Of a stretch of DNA of 64,000 nucleotides, positions 50,954 through 60,318 are shown one piece after another. Each line of letters begins with the position of its first letter. Positions within the stretch are counted from its first letter, which is position 1. The notes under the pieces were generated by a model, which saw only the letters and a program-made list of their open reading frames with translations, was not told the origin of the DNA and searched no databases. Origin of the DNA: Burkholderia sp. IMCC1007 (GTDB lineage: Bacteria; Pseudomonadota; Gammaproteobacteria; Burkholderiales; Burkholderiaceae); the NCBI RefSeq assembly GCF_027257875.1, contig NZ_JAPVQY010000030.1, forward strand, positions 1-64,000. Direction: 5' to 3'. The translations under genes were made by a program, and so were the position numbers.

Positions 50954-50997
50954 TACGCGCACTTCGCGCGCAGGCCGAGCCGGTGCGGGAAGCAGCG

Positions 50998-51915
50998 CTA
51001 TCGGGAACGATTCAGTGCTTCGAACCCTTCGACGAGCGCGTCGAGCAGATGACGAACGGCGGGGACCATCCCTCGCCGTGTCGGAAAGATCGCATGCACG
51101 AGCCCCGGCGTCGTGGAGAGTTCGGGCAGCAGATGCAACAACCGGCCGGCCTGGATGTCGGCCGTCACCAATTCCCGCGGCAGCAGGACGACACCGACGC
51201 CGCGCATTGCGGCTATCCGTAAGCTGGCTAGATCGTCGGTCACCAAGCGCGGCCGATGTGCAAAGGACATTTCCCGGCCGTCGGCCGAGACGAGATTCCA
51301 AACGTACTTCTCTGCGCCGCTGCCCATCGAGAGCGTCGGCCAGTCCTTCAGCGATTCGAGCGACGTCGGGGGCCGATGGCGTGCGACCAGCGCCGGGCTG
51401 GCGACCAGGATGTGTACCGACAGGCCCAACTGACGGACGGCCAGATCGGTGTTTTCCAGCGGCGGCAGCCTGACCCGCAGCGCGAAGTCCAGACCTTCCT
51501 CGACCACGTCCACACGGCGGTTGGTCGCGTCGACCCGCACCTGCACCTGCGGATTGCTTTCGATGTACCGCGCAAGGATTTCGGACACGCCGGAACTGAG
51601 TAGCGCGACCGGACAACTGAGGCGCACGGTGCCCTGCGGCTCGGCGCGTGTGCGATCGACGATGTCTTTCGCAGCGTGCGATTCCGCGACGAGCGCAACG
51701 CAATGTTGGTGGAACTGTCGGCCGGTTTCCGTTAGCGACAGACTGCGGCTCGTGCGATTCAGCAGTCGCACACCCAACTCGTCTTCCAGCGCGCGGATTC
51801 GCCGACTGAGCTTCGACGTCTGCGCGCCCAGGCTGCGGGCAGCAGCCGTAAAGCTTCCATGTTCGACCACTTCCGCGAATAGCCGGAGATCGTTGAGGTC
51901 GGTGATTCGATTCAT
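50998..51915 (-). CDS. LysR-family regulator
   Basis: 305 residues from ATG 51915. The helix-turn-helix is VVEHGSFTAAARSLGAQTSK followed by LSRRIRALEDELGVRLL; the effector domain begins GTVRLSCPVALLSSGVSEI. It is divergent from the pirin gene at 52094, which is the likely target. It is convergent with the preceding hydratase, 44 bases apart. Confidence 0.9.
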   Translation of the reverse strand: MNRITDLNDLRLFAEVVEHGSFTAAARSLGAQTSKLSRRIRALEDELGVRLLNRTSRSLSLTETGRQFHQHCVALVAESHAAKDIVDRTRAEPQGTVRLSCPVALLSSGVSEILARYIESNPQVQVRVDATNRRVDVVEEGLDFALRVRLPPLENTDLAVRQLGLSVHILVASPALVARHRPPTSLESLKDWPTLSMGSGAEKYVWNLVSADGREMSFAHRPRLVTDDLASLRIAAMRGVGVVLLPRELVTADIQAGRLLHLLPELSTTPGLVHAIFPTRRGMVPAVRHLLDALVEGFEALNRSR

Positions 51916-51961
51916 GGACACGGCTCCACTGAGTGAGATCGTTCTGTCAGGAGCAATGATA

Positions 51962-51999
51962 CGTTGCGAAGCAGGAGATATGCAGACGATCGTTGCGAA
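51962..51999. repeat. direct repeat CGTTGCGAA in the LysR/pirin divergent region
   Basis: CGTTGCGAA occurs at 51962-51970 and 51991-51999, 29 bases apart, between the divergent LysR and pirin genes. It might be a pair of LysR half sites on nearly the same helix face. Confidence 0.35.
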
Positions 52000-52093
52000 A
52001 ATAGCATTCTCACATGGCTCGGCGCTGCACGGAGGTCGATGTGGCTGACCGGGAAACGGCTCGCGCGGCGAGCGACTGGAAAAGGACGGAAAC

Positions 52094-52792
52094 ATGCTCA
52101 CCCATCGACGCTGGACATCACTGGACGCACGAGCCAGCGGCTGGCTGCGCGCGAAGCACCATTTCGCGGTCGGTGCGGACGGCAATCCCGAGCATCGCGC
52201 GTTGGGTCCGCTGATCGTCTGGAACGACGACGAGATTGCCGTCGGCGCGGGTTTTCCGATGCACGGCCATCGCGACATGGAAATCATCACGTATGTGCGT
52301 CAGGGCGTGCTCGGCCATCGGGACACGCTGGGCTCCGATGGAACGATCGACGCGGGCGACGTGCAGGTGATGAGTGCCGGCACGGGCATTCGCCATGCCG
52401 AATTCAATATGGGCGACATCCCGCTCAAGCTTTATCAGATCTGGCTGCTGCCGCGCGTACGCGGCGGGATGCCCGGATGGGGAACAAAGCGTTTTCCGAA
52501 GCACGATCGGTCCGGCCGCTTCGTCGTACTGGCGAGCGGCTTTCCCGACGACGAGGGTGCGCTGGCGATCCGTGCAGATGCGCGTGTGCTCGGCGCGACG
52601 CTGAAGGCGGGCGAGCAGATCCGGCAGCAATTGAGCGCGGCTCGCCGTGCGTATCTCGTGGTTGCGTCCGGAAGCGTGGCAGTGAACGGCGAACGCGTGG
52701 GGCCGCTCGACGGCGTCGTGATCGCGCATCTGGCGGCTGCAGACATAGCCGCTCTCGAAGATTCTGAGCTGGTGCTGGTGGACGCCGGCTGA
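52094..52792 (+). CDS. pirin-family protein
   Basis: 232 residues, bicupin. The metal-binding cupin motif is in GFPMHGHRDMEIITYV with a later GTGIRHAEFN, matching His-x-His and His/Glu ligands. Pirins bind iron; some act as quercetinase-type dioxygenases. It heads a short unit with a DoxX protein 49 bases on, a common redox-stress pair near LysR genes. Confidence 0.92.
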   Translation: MLTHRRWTSLDARASGWLRAKHHFAVGADGNPEHRALGPLIVWNDDEIAVGAGFPMHGHRDMEIITYVRQGVLGHRDTLGSDGTIDAGDVQVMSAGTGIRHAEFNMGDIPLKLYQIWLLPRVRGGMPGWGTKRFPKHDRSGRFVVLASGFPDDEGALAIRADARVLGATLKAGEQIRQQLSAARRAYLVVASGSVAVNGERVGPLDGVVIAHLAAADIAALEDSELVLVDAG

Positions 52793-52841
52793 GTGCCATT
52801 CCTTCTCAGTCCACCTGTTCATGTCATTTCAGGAGTTGATC

Positions 52842-53255
52842 GTGGATCGTTACAAGTTTCTTCCGTTGCTGGGCCGCATGCTGATCGGTGCGCCGTTTCT
52901 CATGAGCGGCTTGAGCAAGCTCGGTGCGCACGATGGAACCGTCGCATACATCGCGGCCGCGGGCCTGCCCGCACCGTCTCTCGCGTTCATCGCCGCCGTG
53001 CTCGTCGAGGCGGGCGGCGGCCTGTTGTTGATGTCGGGCTATCGCGCGCGCATCGTCGCGCTGGCAATGGCGGTCTTCTGCTTGGTCACCGCGGTGTTCT
53101 TCCATCACAACTTCGCGGACCAGAATCAGATGATTCACTTCCTGAAGAACGTGATGATGGCCGGCGGGTTGCTGCAGATCGCCTACTTCGGCGCAGGCGC
53201 GTTCAGCCTCGATGCGCGTGCATTGCGTGCGACGTCACGCACGGTCACGGCGTAA
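52842..53255 (+). CDS. DoxX-family membrane protein
   Basis: 137 residues from GTG 52842, chosen because AGGAG lies eight bases upstream; an ATG at 52821 has no ribosome-binding site. Four hydrophobic segments are seen (LGRMLIGAPFLMSGLSKLG, LAFIAAVLVEAGGGLLLMSG, IVALAMAVFCLVTAVFFHH, and a last one near MMAGGLLQIAYFGAG). DoxX proteins are inner-membrane and linked to quinone or redox-stress responses. Confidence 0.9.
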   Translation: MDRYKFLPLLGRMLIGAPFLMSGLSKLGAHDGTVAYIAAAGLPAPSLAFIAAVLVEAGGGLLLMSGYRARIVALAMAVFCLVTAVFFHHNFADQNQMIHFLKNVMMAGGLLQIAYFGAGAFSLDARALRATSRTVTA

Positions 53256-53525
53256 AGCGGACGACGCGACGGATCGAGTCGATCACCGGGCCGACCACCT
53301 GGATCGGCTCGCCCACGCCGGTGTCTCCAGCTCGTTGCCGCCGCGACGCGGGAAGTGCCGTGTCAGCTCCGTGCAGGCACCAGGCCCGCCTGACATGCCT
53401 CGGCGCATCCTCGCGTCGAGGCCGCTATTCCGCCCCGGAATGATTGCTATTGCCTCATGGCCTCTACCGAGCAAGCAACGGCAAAGCCAATATGGCCACA
53501 CCCCATACCTTGTCAGGATGATGTC

Positions 53526-54641
53526 ATGAGCAAGCTTTTCAGTCGTACGAGAGTCGGTCATTTCGATTTGCAACACCGCGTGGTTCTTGCTCCACTCACG
53601 AGAATGCGGACCGAGCCGGGCAACGTTCCGGGCGATCTCATGGTCGAGTACTACACCCAGCGCGCGACGGACGGTGGCCTGCTCATTTCGGACGCGACGG
53701 CGGTGTCGCAGCTCGGTATCGCGTACGTCGATGCGCCCGGGATCTACACCGACGAACAAGTCGACGGCTGGAGGCGAGTAGTCGACTCCGTTCATGCCAG
53801 GGGCGCGCGCATCTTCCTGCAGTTGTGGCACGCGGGGCGTCAAGCGCATCCCGCCAACACCGGCGGAATCACTCCGGTTGCGCCGTCGGCATTGCGTTCA
53901 CTGGAGCATGCCGCGATTCGCGACGAGAACGGTCAGATCGCCGAGGCGGAACTGATCGTGCCGCGCCCGCTCGAAACCTGCGAAATACCCGCTATCGTCG
54001 AGCAGTTCCGTCGCGGCGCCGAACTTGCCAAGCGGGCCGGCTTCGATGGCGTGGAACTTCATGGCGCGAACGGCTACCTTTTCGAGCAGTTTCTCCTCGA
54101 CGGCACGAACCACCGCACTGACGAATATGGCGGCTCGATCGAGAACCGCGCACGGTTCCTGTTCGATACGCTTGACGCGGTCGTTTCGGTTTGGGGGCCC
54201 GGGCGCGTCGCGGTTCGCCTTTCGCCGAGCGGGACCTACGGCACCATGTCCGATAGCGATCCGCATGCGACCTTCGGTCATGTCGCGGAACGCCTGAACG
54301 GTTACGATCTCGCGTACGTCCACGTGATCGAACCGCGTATTCGCGGCACGATGGAGCAGGCGACCACCGACGCGGATGTGTCCGCGAAGGACATCCGGCG
54401 AATCTATCGTGGCACGATCATTGCCGCCGGCGGCTTCACCGGCGAAACCGCGGAGCGGATCGTCGTGGATGGTCACGCGGATCTCGTCGCGTTCGGCCGG
54501 CTGTTCATCTCGAACCCGGATCTGCCGCAGCGGCTGCGTACCGGCGCCCCGCTCAATCGCTACGATCGAACGACGTTCTATGGGGGTGACGCGCGGGGCT
54601 ATACCGATTACGGATCGATCTCCGAAGGCATTGCAGCCTGA
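53526..54641 (+). CDS. old yellow enzyme-family NADH:flavin oxidoreductase
   Basis: 371 residues from ATG 53526. It resembles the enzyme at 37167 from the first residues (MSKLFSRTRVGHFDLQHRVV versus MSKLFSKIAVGPHEFAHRVV) and keeps the substrate pair His179/Asn182 (ELHGANGYLFEQFL) and the LWHAGRQAHPA segment. It should reduce activated alkenes. It is followed by an AraC gene on the same strand after 140 bases. The 270 bases before it (53256-53525) show no gene. Confidence 0.93.
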   Translation: MSKLFSRTRVGHFDLQHRVVLAPLTRMRTEPGNVPGDLMVEYYTQRATDGGLLISDATAVSQLGIAYVDAPGIYTDEQVDGWRRVVDSVHARGARIFLQLWHAGRQAHPANTGGITPVAPSALRSLEHAAIRDENGQIAEAELIVPRPLETCEIPAIVEQFRRGAELAKRAGFDGVELHGANGYLFEQFLLDGTNHRTDEYGGSIENRARFLFDTLDAVVSVWGPGRVAVRLSPSGTYGTMSDSDPHATFGHVAERLNGYDLAYVHVIEPRIRGTMEQATTDADVSAKDIRRIYRGTIIAAGGFTGETAERIVVDGHADLVAFGRLFISNPDLPQRLRTGAPLNRYDRTTFYGGDARGYTDYGSISEGIAA

Positions 54642-54781
54642 GCGCATGCGCGGGCCGGGGAGTGCGATACCGGTATGGCTCGCGTGCGTCGCGTCCGCTT
54701 CCCGCGCGATAATTCCGATCGCAACCGGAAGCGGTCCGCCGCGTACAACGACCTTCACCGATCTGCCTCGCCGAATCCATC

Positions 54782-55801
54782 ATGACGATCGACTCCGACT
54801 GGCTCAGCCGCTTCATGGCGCTCGTCACGGTCACGGGAAACCTCGAAATCCGTTGCGCGTTCGGTGCGCCGTGGGCCGTCGCCTACGAGCGCTCGCCGGC
54901 GCGCGAGATTCCGTACCACGTCGTGCTGCGCGGCCGCGCGATCCTCGAGAATCCCGAAGACGGCACGATGCGCGAACTCGGCAGCGGCGACATCGCGCTG
55001 CTGCCGCACGGCGCCCCGCACCTGCTGCACGACGGCAGCGGCCTGCCGCCGGTGCCGGCGGTCGCGCGGCCGGGCGGCCATGTGCTGATCGGCGAGAACG
55101 CGGGAACGGGCGAGCGGCTGGACATGCTGTGCGGGCGCTTCTACGTGGCGCCGCCGCATGATCGTCTGATCCGGCGCCACTTGCCACCGAACCTCGTCGT
55201 GCGTGCGACGCCGGACGGCGGCACGGCCGATCCGGCCGGCTCGCTCGACGCGGCCGCACGTCTGAGCGCGCTCGTGGAGCTGATGCGAGCCGAATCGCTC
55301 GCCCAGCAACTGGGGGGCATCGCGATCCTGAACGCGTTGTCTGCGGCCTTGTTCGCGCTCGCGCTGCGGGCCGTCAGTGAGTCGGGCCACGCGCCGGCCG
55401 GTCTGCTTGCGTTGGCCGGCCATCCGCGTCTCGCGCCGGCGATCGCTGCGATGCTCGACGATCCCGCGAAGCCGTGGACGCTGCCGGAACTCGCGGCCCG
55501 CTGTAGCATGTCGCGCGCGACGTTCATGCGTCACTTCCAGGCGAAGCTCGGGCACTCGGCGCTCGATCTGCTGACGGATATCCGGATGAGCGTCGCAGCG
55601 AATGCGCTGCGCAGGCCGTCGGCGAGCGTCGAGGCTGTCGCCGGCGATGTCGGTTACCAGTCGGTCTCGGCATTTCGCCGCGTGTTCACGCGCTGGATGG
55701 GCATGACGCCCGGCGATTGGCGGCGGCAGGCGTTCGACGGCGCGGCGCCCGCCGATCCGTCTGACAAACTGCACGGCGACGCCGCAGCCGGCGCCGGATA
55801 G
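54782..55801 (+). CDS. AraC-family regulator (cupin N-domain type)
   Basis: 339 residues. The N-terminal cupin-like ligand domain holds PYHVVLRGRAILENPEDG and IALLPHGAPHLLHDGSG. The C-terminal double helix-turn-helix is WTLPELAARCSMSRATFMRH and VEAVAGDVGYQSVSAFRRVF. This subtype often controls an adjacent oxidoreductase, here the old yellow enzyme before it or the LysR/SDR group after it. Confidence 0.9.
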   Translation: MTIDSDWLSRFMALVTVTGNLEIRCAFGAPWAVAYERSPAREIPYHVVLRGRAILENPEDGTMRELGSGDIALLPHGAPHLLHDGSGLPPVPAVARPGGHVLIGENAGTGERLDMLCGRFYVAPPHDRLIRRHLPPNLVVRATPDGGTADPAGSLDAAARLSALVELMRAESLAQQLGGIAILNALSAALFALALRAVSESGHAPAGLLALAGHPRLAPAIAAMLDDPAKPWTLPELAARCSMSRATFMRHFQAKLGHSALDLLTDIRMSVAANALRRPSASVEAVAGDVGYQSVSAFRRVFTRWMGMTPGDWRRQAFDGAAPADPSDKLHGDAAAGAG

Positions 55802-55803
55802 AA

Positions 55804-55823
55804 GCGGCCCATGTGCGGGCCGC
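55804..55823 (+). terminator. hairpin after the AraC gene
   Basis: GCGGCCC (55804-55810) and GGGCCGC (55817-55823) form a seven-base stem with a six-base loop directly after the stop codon. No T run follows, so it may not terminate alone. Confidence 0.35.
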
Positions 55824-55944
55824 CGCGGTGTAGCGCAGAGCACGGTTCGCGGCGACAGGCATTATTGCCGCAGCCCGATGGGCCGGCGGCGCGCGCGACG
55901 ATCGCGGCGTACTACAATTTGCGCCGACGCCCCCGAACCTGGAG

Positions 55945-56859
55945 ATGCAGCCGATGGACCGCCTCGCGGCAATGGAAACCTACGTCAGCGTCGTGGAAGC
56001 CGGTTCGTTCTCGGCCGCGGCGAAGCGGATGAATCTCGGCCAGCCCGCGATCTCGAAGTCGATCGCGCAGCTCGAGGCGCGGCTCGGCGCGCGCCTGCTG
56101 CTGCGCTCGACGCGCGGGCTCACGCCGACCGACGCCGGCCAGCGTTTCTACGAACATGCGAAGCGCGTGATCCGCGAGGCGGATGAGGCCGAACACATCG
56201 TGCGCGATGCGTCGTCGAGCCTGTCCGGCAAGCTGCGCATCAGCGCGGCCGTGTCGTTTACCTGCCTGCATGTGCTGCCGCTGCTCGACACATTTCTGAG
56301 CCGTCATCCCGATCTGGAGATCGACCTCGTGCTCGACGACCGCAACATCGATCTGCTGGAAGAGGGCACCGACGTCGCGCTGCGCATGGGCACGCTGATC
56401 GACTCGTCGATGATCGCGCGCCGCATCGCACGCAGTCCGCGGCTCGTTGTCGGCACGCCCGCGTATTTCGAGCGGGCCGGTGTGCCGAATGCGCCGGCTG
56501 AACTCGCGCGCCACCAGGCGATCGTCTATTCGCAGCGCGGCGGCGGGGAAGCGTGGTCGTTCAGCCGCAATGGCACCGAAGTCGCGGTGGCCGTGTCCGG
56601 CCGGTTGCGGGTGAGCGCGGCCGAAGGGATGCGGACCGCCGTGCTGTCCGGCATGGGGCTCGCGGTCGCGTCGCGCTGGATGTTCTCGCCGGATCTCGCA
56701 TCGGGCGCGGTGCAGGCCGTGCTGACCGATTGGGAATTGCCGCCGATCGACCTGTGGGCCGTCTTCCCGGCCGGCCGGCTCGTGACCGCGCGTGCGCGCG
56801 CTTTCGTCGAATTCGTCGAGCAGGTGCTCGCCGGGCAGGACGTCGCGCCGGCGGCCTGA
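55945..56859 (+). CDS. LysR-family regulator
   Basis: 304 residues; ATG 55954 is an in-frame alternative start. The helix-turn-helix is VVEAGSFSAAAKRMNLGQPA followed by ISKSIAQLEARLGARLLLRS, and the effector domain begins GKLRISAAVSFTCLHVLPL. It is convergent with the SDR gene at 56896. Its target is probably the SDR/peroxiredoxin/AhpD-like group or a more distant gene. Confidence 0.9.
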   Translation: MQPMDRLAAMETYVSVVEAGSFSAAAKRMNLGQPAISKSIAQLEARLGARLLLRSTRGLTPTDAGQRFYEHAKRVIREADEAEHIVRDASSSLSGKLRISAAVSFTCLHVLPLLDTFLSRHPDLEIDLVLDDRNIDLLEEGTDVALRMGTLIDSSMIARRIARSPRLVVGTPAYFERAGVPNAPAELARHQAIVYSQRGGGEAWSFSRNGTEVAVAVSGRLRVSAAEGMRTAVLSGMGLAVASRWMFSPDLASGAVQAVLTDWELPPIDLWAVFPAGRLVTARARAFVEFVEQVLAGQDVAPAA

Positions 56860-56869
56860 AACCGTGCAT

Positions 56870-56891
56870 CGCGCGCGCGGTTGCGCGCGCG
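56870..56891. terminator. GC hairpin between convergent genes
   Basis: CGCGCGCGC (56870-56878) and GCGCGCGCG (56883-56891) form a nine-base stem with a GGTT loop, exactly in the 36-base gap between the convergent LysR and SDR genes. It could slow transcription from both sides; no T run is present. Confidence 0.4.
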
Positions 56892-56895
56892 TCGT

Positions 56896-57612
56896 TCAGA
56901 ACGGTGCCTTGCCGATCGACGCGCCGCCGTCGACGTAAAGCGTCTGCCCGGTCATGAACGCTGCGTCGTCCGACAGCAGGAACGCGATCGTCGCCGCGAT
57001 TTCGTCGGGGCGGCCGAATCGCCCCATCGGTACCGCGGACAGATAGCGGCGCTCGCCTTCGCTGCCCGGCGCATTGTTGGCACGGAACAGTTCGGTTTCG
57101 GTCGGCCCCGGTGCGACCGCGTTGACCGTGATGCCCGTGCTCGCGAGCTCCAGTGCCCACGACCGCGAGAAGCTCACGAGCGCGGCTTTCGCGGCCGCGT
57201 ATGCGGTGCGTTGCACGATGCCGAGCACGGTCAGGCTCGAAATGTTGACGACGCGCCCCCAGCCGCGCTCGCGCATGCCGGGCAGCAGCGCCTGCACCGT
57301 CTGGACCGCCGGGTGGAGGTTCAATCGCAGCACGTCGTCGAGGTCAGCAAGCGTCACATCGCTGATCAGTTGTGGTCGAACGAGGCCGACGTTATTCACG
57401 ACGCCGTCGATCGCGTGCCGCCGCAGCAGCGCGGCCAGGACGGCATCGGTCGCTGCGCGGTCGCCGAGATCGACGCGGACGAGCTCACCGGGAAAATCCG
57501 CGTCGTCGCGCGCGAGGCCGATCACATGGTGGCCGCCGCGCACCAGACGTTCGGAGAGGGCGCGTCCGATCCCCTTGGTCGCGCCGGTGATGAGAAAAGT
57601 GCGTGAAGTCAT
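56896..57612 (-). CDS. SDR-family oxidoreductase
   Basis: 238 residues from ATG 57612. TGATKGIG nucleotide motif, NNVG in place of NNAG, catalytic Tyr and Lys in YAAAKAAL and the end GQTLYVDGGASIG. It is a short, classical ketoreductase-type enzyme. It lies 50 bases behind the peroxiredoxin gene on the same strand. Confidence 0.9.
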   Translation of the reverse strand: MTSRTFLITGATKGIGRALSERLVRGGHHVIGLARDDADFPGELVRVDLGDRAATDAVLAALLRRHAIDGVVNNVGLVRPQLISDVTLADLDDVLRLNLHPAVQTVQALLPGMRERGWGRVVNISSLTVLGIVQRTAYAAAKAALVSFSRSWALELASTGITVNAVAPGPTETELFRANNAPGSEGERRYLSAVPMGRFGRPDEIAATIAFLLSDDAAFMTGQTLYVDGGASIGKAPF

Positions 57613-57662
57613 GAAGGAATCCGTATCGATGGATGAACTCGAACGCGCCGCTGGTGCGTCGC

Positions 57663-58331
57663 TCACGCGTGCGTGGCGTTTTCGATCACCGGGAACATCT
57701 CCGACGGATCGGGACGATGCGTATAGTCGGGATTGACTTCCGAATACAGCACGATCCCGTTCTGGCCGATCACGTAGCGCGCGGGCATCGGCAACGTCCA
57801 GCTCGGGTCGTTGTTGAAGGCCGGCAAATCGTTCTTCAGTGCCTTGTACAGGTCGACGAGATAGTCCGGCAGCGCGAAGCGCAGCCCGAACGCGGCGCCC
57901 GTCTCGCCGTTCACGTCGCTCAGTACCGGGAAGCCGAGCTGGTTGGTGCGGACCGACTTGCGGCTGTTGACGGCCGTCTGCGGCGAGATCGCCACCACGT
58001 TTGCGCCGAGCTCGCGGAGCGCCGGCAGCGCTTCGTTCAGTGCCTGCAATTCGAGGTTGCAATACGGGCACCATACGCCGCGATAGAACGTGACGACGAG
58101 CGGCCCTTTGGCGAGCAGGTCCGCCGACGATACGTCGTTGCCGTCCTGATCCTTCAGGCGGAACGTCGGTGCGAGGTCGCCGGCTTTGATCGCGCGCGCG
58201 GCCTGGCCGCTGGCAATCAGCTCGGCCGTCGCGCGCTCCATGATCGGGTGGATGTCGGGCGGTGCATTGTACGGCGGCTTGCCCGCCTTGAAGTCGGCCT
58301 TGAATGCGTCGAGTTTGTCCTGGAGCGACAT
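57663..58331 (-). CDS. peroxiredoxin (AhpC/TSA family)
   Basis: 222 residues from ATG 58331. The thioredoxin-fold active site is FYRGVWCPYC, with Cys88 as the peroxidatic cysteine and Cys91 forming a CxxC-like pair; LRELGANVVAISPQT follows. An N-terminal helical extension of about 50 residues precedes the core. It would remove peroxides. The AhpD-like gene upstream on the same strand is a possible functional partner. Confidence 0.92.
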   Translation of the reverse strand: MSLQDKLDAFKADFKAGKPPYNAPPDIHPIMERATAELIASGQAARAIKAGDLAPTFRLKDQDGNDVSSADLLAKGPLVVTFYRGVWCPYCNLELQALNEALPALRELGANVVAISPQTAVNSRKSVRTNQLGFPVLSDVNGETGAAFGLRFALPDYLVDLYKALKNDLPAFNNDPSWTLPMPARYVIGQNGIVLYSEVNPDYTHRPDPSEMFPVIENATHA

Positions 58332-58548
58332 GGCGAATCTCCTGTGTGTGGAAGGAGCCGGTTGGTCCGGCCGGCGAGCGGTGGCTCGTCGTGGAACCCA
58401 TCTTCGTCGACGCCCGAGCGTGTCGGTAGCAGGGCGGGGTGAATAACTCCCATTCCCGGCAGGCATGGGGGTGTCGTGACGTTTGTGGGCGCGCGATGCC
58501 GGGTAGCTGTCGAACGCGCGCGCCCGTCGCGGCGAGGCAGGTGGGAAC

Positions 58549-58595
58549 GGGCATCCGGCGACGGGCGTCCGGCGACGGGCATCCGGCGACGGGCG
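58549..58595. repeat. 14-bp tandem repeat, about 3.4 copies
   Basis: GGGCATCCGGCGAC at 58549, GGGCGTCCGGCGAC at 58563, GGGCATCCGGCGAC at 58577 and a partial fourth copy, within the 314-base gap 58332-58645 between the AhpD-like gene and the peroxiredoxin. Copy number may vary between strains. No gene is seen in the gap. Confidence 0.85.
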
Positions 58596-58645
58596 CGATT
58601 GATGCCGTGGCGTCGAACCGCGTCCGGACCGGATGCCGCTACCGC

Positions 58646-59188
58646 TTACTTCACGGGCGGGAAATCGACGACTGTGTCGTTGATGCGGTTGAACGTGTTG
58701 GTGAAGATCGTCAGCGCGATGGCCAGCGAGATTTCGGCCAGCTGCGTGTCGGTGTAGCCGGCTTCGCGGATCGCGTCGACATCGTCTTCGGAGAGCGTCC
58801 CGCTCGTGCGCTGCAGGGCGGATACGAAGCGGATCAGTGCATCGCGCTTCGGGTCGCCGGTGTTCGCGTGGCCCGAGCGGATCGCGCGCAGCGCATCGGC
58901 CGATAGCCCGGTCATCTTGCCGAGGAGGTTGTGTGCGGCGACGCAGTAGTCACACCCGGTCTCCGCGCTGACGAGCAGCTTGATCGTTTCGAGATCCTGC
59001 TTGCTCAGCGAGCCGCCCGCGAGCGCGCCTTCGGCATTGAGCACGGCGGCGAGCGCGTTCGGCGCGAGATGGCCGACGGCGGCGAACAGATTGGGGACGG
59101 TTCCGCCGGCGATCTTGCGGACTTGTGCGTAGACGTCGGCGGTGGCACCGGTAGCGGACTCGACGGCGGGGATGGCGATGCGGCTCAT
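58646..59188 (-). CDS. AhpD-like / carboxymuconolactone decarboxylase family protein
   Basis: 180 residues, helical. The active-site Cys79-x2-Cys82 with His86 (ETGCDYCVAAHNLLG) is the AhpD peroxidase signature, which argues for a thiol-redox role and not decarboxylation. It precedes the peroxiredoxin gene on the same strand, as AhpD-type proteins often do for their AhpC partner. Confidence 0.9.
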   Translation of the reverse strand: MSRIAIPAVESATGATADVYAQVRKIAGGTVPNLFAAVGHLAPNALAAVLNAEGALAGGSLSKQDLETIKLLVSAETGCDYCVAAHNLLGKMTGLSADALRAIRSGHANTGDPKRDALIRFVSALQRTSGTLSEDDVDAIREAGYTDTQLAEISLAIALTIFTNTFNRINDTVVDFPPVK

Positions 59189-59530
59189 GACTGGCTCCTT
59201 GATCGGAAAGTAGAGGCCCGTTGGTTCGGGGTGACTCCACTTTAGAAGCGCAGGCTGATCCGGATAAGCCGCAAAAGTCGCATTTCGATGCTCAAAAAGA
59301 TCAAAGGCGGCGGCGCAGGCTCATGGCAAGCGGTGCGCCCGGCGTATCGTGGTCGTAGTACGGGATTCGCGAAGTGTGCCGCCGCGCGGCCTTGGCCGAT
59401 TCATGTCGTGACCTGGGCCCGGAATCTCGCGGGAAGGGGGCCGATCACTCCGGCTGATGATTTGGAACACGCGTTGACTGGGATCGATTCGACCGCAGCC
59501 CGGGTTTGAAGAACGGCTTGCTGTCCGGGT
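59189..59530. other. non-coding gap
   Basis: 342 bases upstream of the AhpD-like gene and downstream of the HxlR gene. A 73-residue frame exists but has no family look. I see no operator or terminator I would defend. Confidence 0.4.
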
Positions 59531-59899
59531 TCATTGCGGTTCTGGAGACGCGTCGTCATCGGGTGATGACGGAAAGCGCTCGCGTTGCTCCGCCCATTTC
59601 AGCATCGCATCCAGGGCAGGGCACAGAGCCTGTCCCCAATCCGTGAGTCGGTACTCGACCTTCGGCGGCACCTGCGCATAGAGCTTTCGCGAAACGATTC
59701 CGTCGGCTTCCAGTTGCCTCAGTTGCTGCGCCAGCATCTTTTGAGAAATACCGGGAATCAACTTCTCGAAATCAGAATAGCGTTGCACTTTCCCGCCGAA
59801 GAGATGGAAAAGAATAATCAATTTCCATCGGCCTTCGAGCAGCTGGATCGCTTGTTCTACCCCCAGCGCGGCAGTCGCTGGCGTGTATTCCTTTCCCAT
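59531..59899 (-). CDS. HxlR-family regulator
   Basis: 122 residues, a winged-helix protein of the family's usual size. Marks are QLLEGRWKLIILFHLFGGKV, RYSDFEKLIPGISQKMLAQQ, LEADGIVSRKLYAQVPPKVE and YRLTDWGQALCPAL. Relatives often sense reactive electrophiles or aldehydes and control a neighbouring SDR. It is divergent from the SnoaL-like/SDR pair; the 92-base gap has TTACTTTTCAGT near its own start as a possible site. Confidence 0.92.
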   Translation of the reverse strand: MGKEYTPATAALGVEQAIQLLEGRWKLIILFHLFGGKVQRYSDFEKLIPGISQKMLAQQLRQLEADGIVSRKLYAQVPPKVEYRLTDWGQALCPALDAMLKWAEQRERFPSSPDDDASPEPQ

Positions 59900-59991
59900 G
59901 GTTCAGTAGCTTACTTTTCAGTGCGTTCTTGTGGAATGGTTAGTCTATGACGAGAATACCCGGCAGGATAGCTCACAGCGAGAATGCAGCC

Positions 59992-60318
59992 ATGATCCTT
60001 TCACTACCGGATTCAATTCGCACCTACTTCGATTTCAGCAATGGCTCCGACACGGCTCGGGCGGCTCAATGCTTCACGCAGGACGCGGTCGTCGTCGACG
60101 AGGGGCACACGTACCGCGGGCACGACGCGATCGAGTCGTGGAATCTCGAGTCGCGGAAGAAATACGCGTTCACGGTCGAGCCTGTCGCCGCTTCCGGAAG
60201 CGGCGAGCGATTGACGATTGCGGCCCGGGTTGCCGGCAACTTTCCCGGCAGCCCGGTGCAACTCGACCATGTGTTCGATCTGGCGGGCGACAGGATCAGC
60301 GCACTGGAGATCCGCTGA
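59992..60318 (+). CDS. SnoaL-like (NTF2-fold) protein
   Basis: 108 residues from ATG 59992. The pattern IRTYFDFSNGSDTARAAQCF, followed by DEGHTYRGHDAIESW and a short beta sheet (LDHVFDLAGDRISALEIR), is typical of small SnoaL-like proteins. Its stop overlaps the start of the SDR gene (TGATG), so the two are translated together and probably act together. Confidence 0.87.
   Translation: MILSLPDSIRTYFDFSNGSDTARAAQCFTQDAVVVDEGHTYRGHDAIESWNLESRKKYAFTVEPVAASGSGERLTIAARVAGNFPGSPVQLDHVFDLAGDRISALEIR

Noticed and set aside
59288..59509. 73-residue plus-strand frame in the gap before HxlR
   Set aside because: No ribosome-binding site and no recognisable protein pattern.
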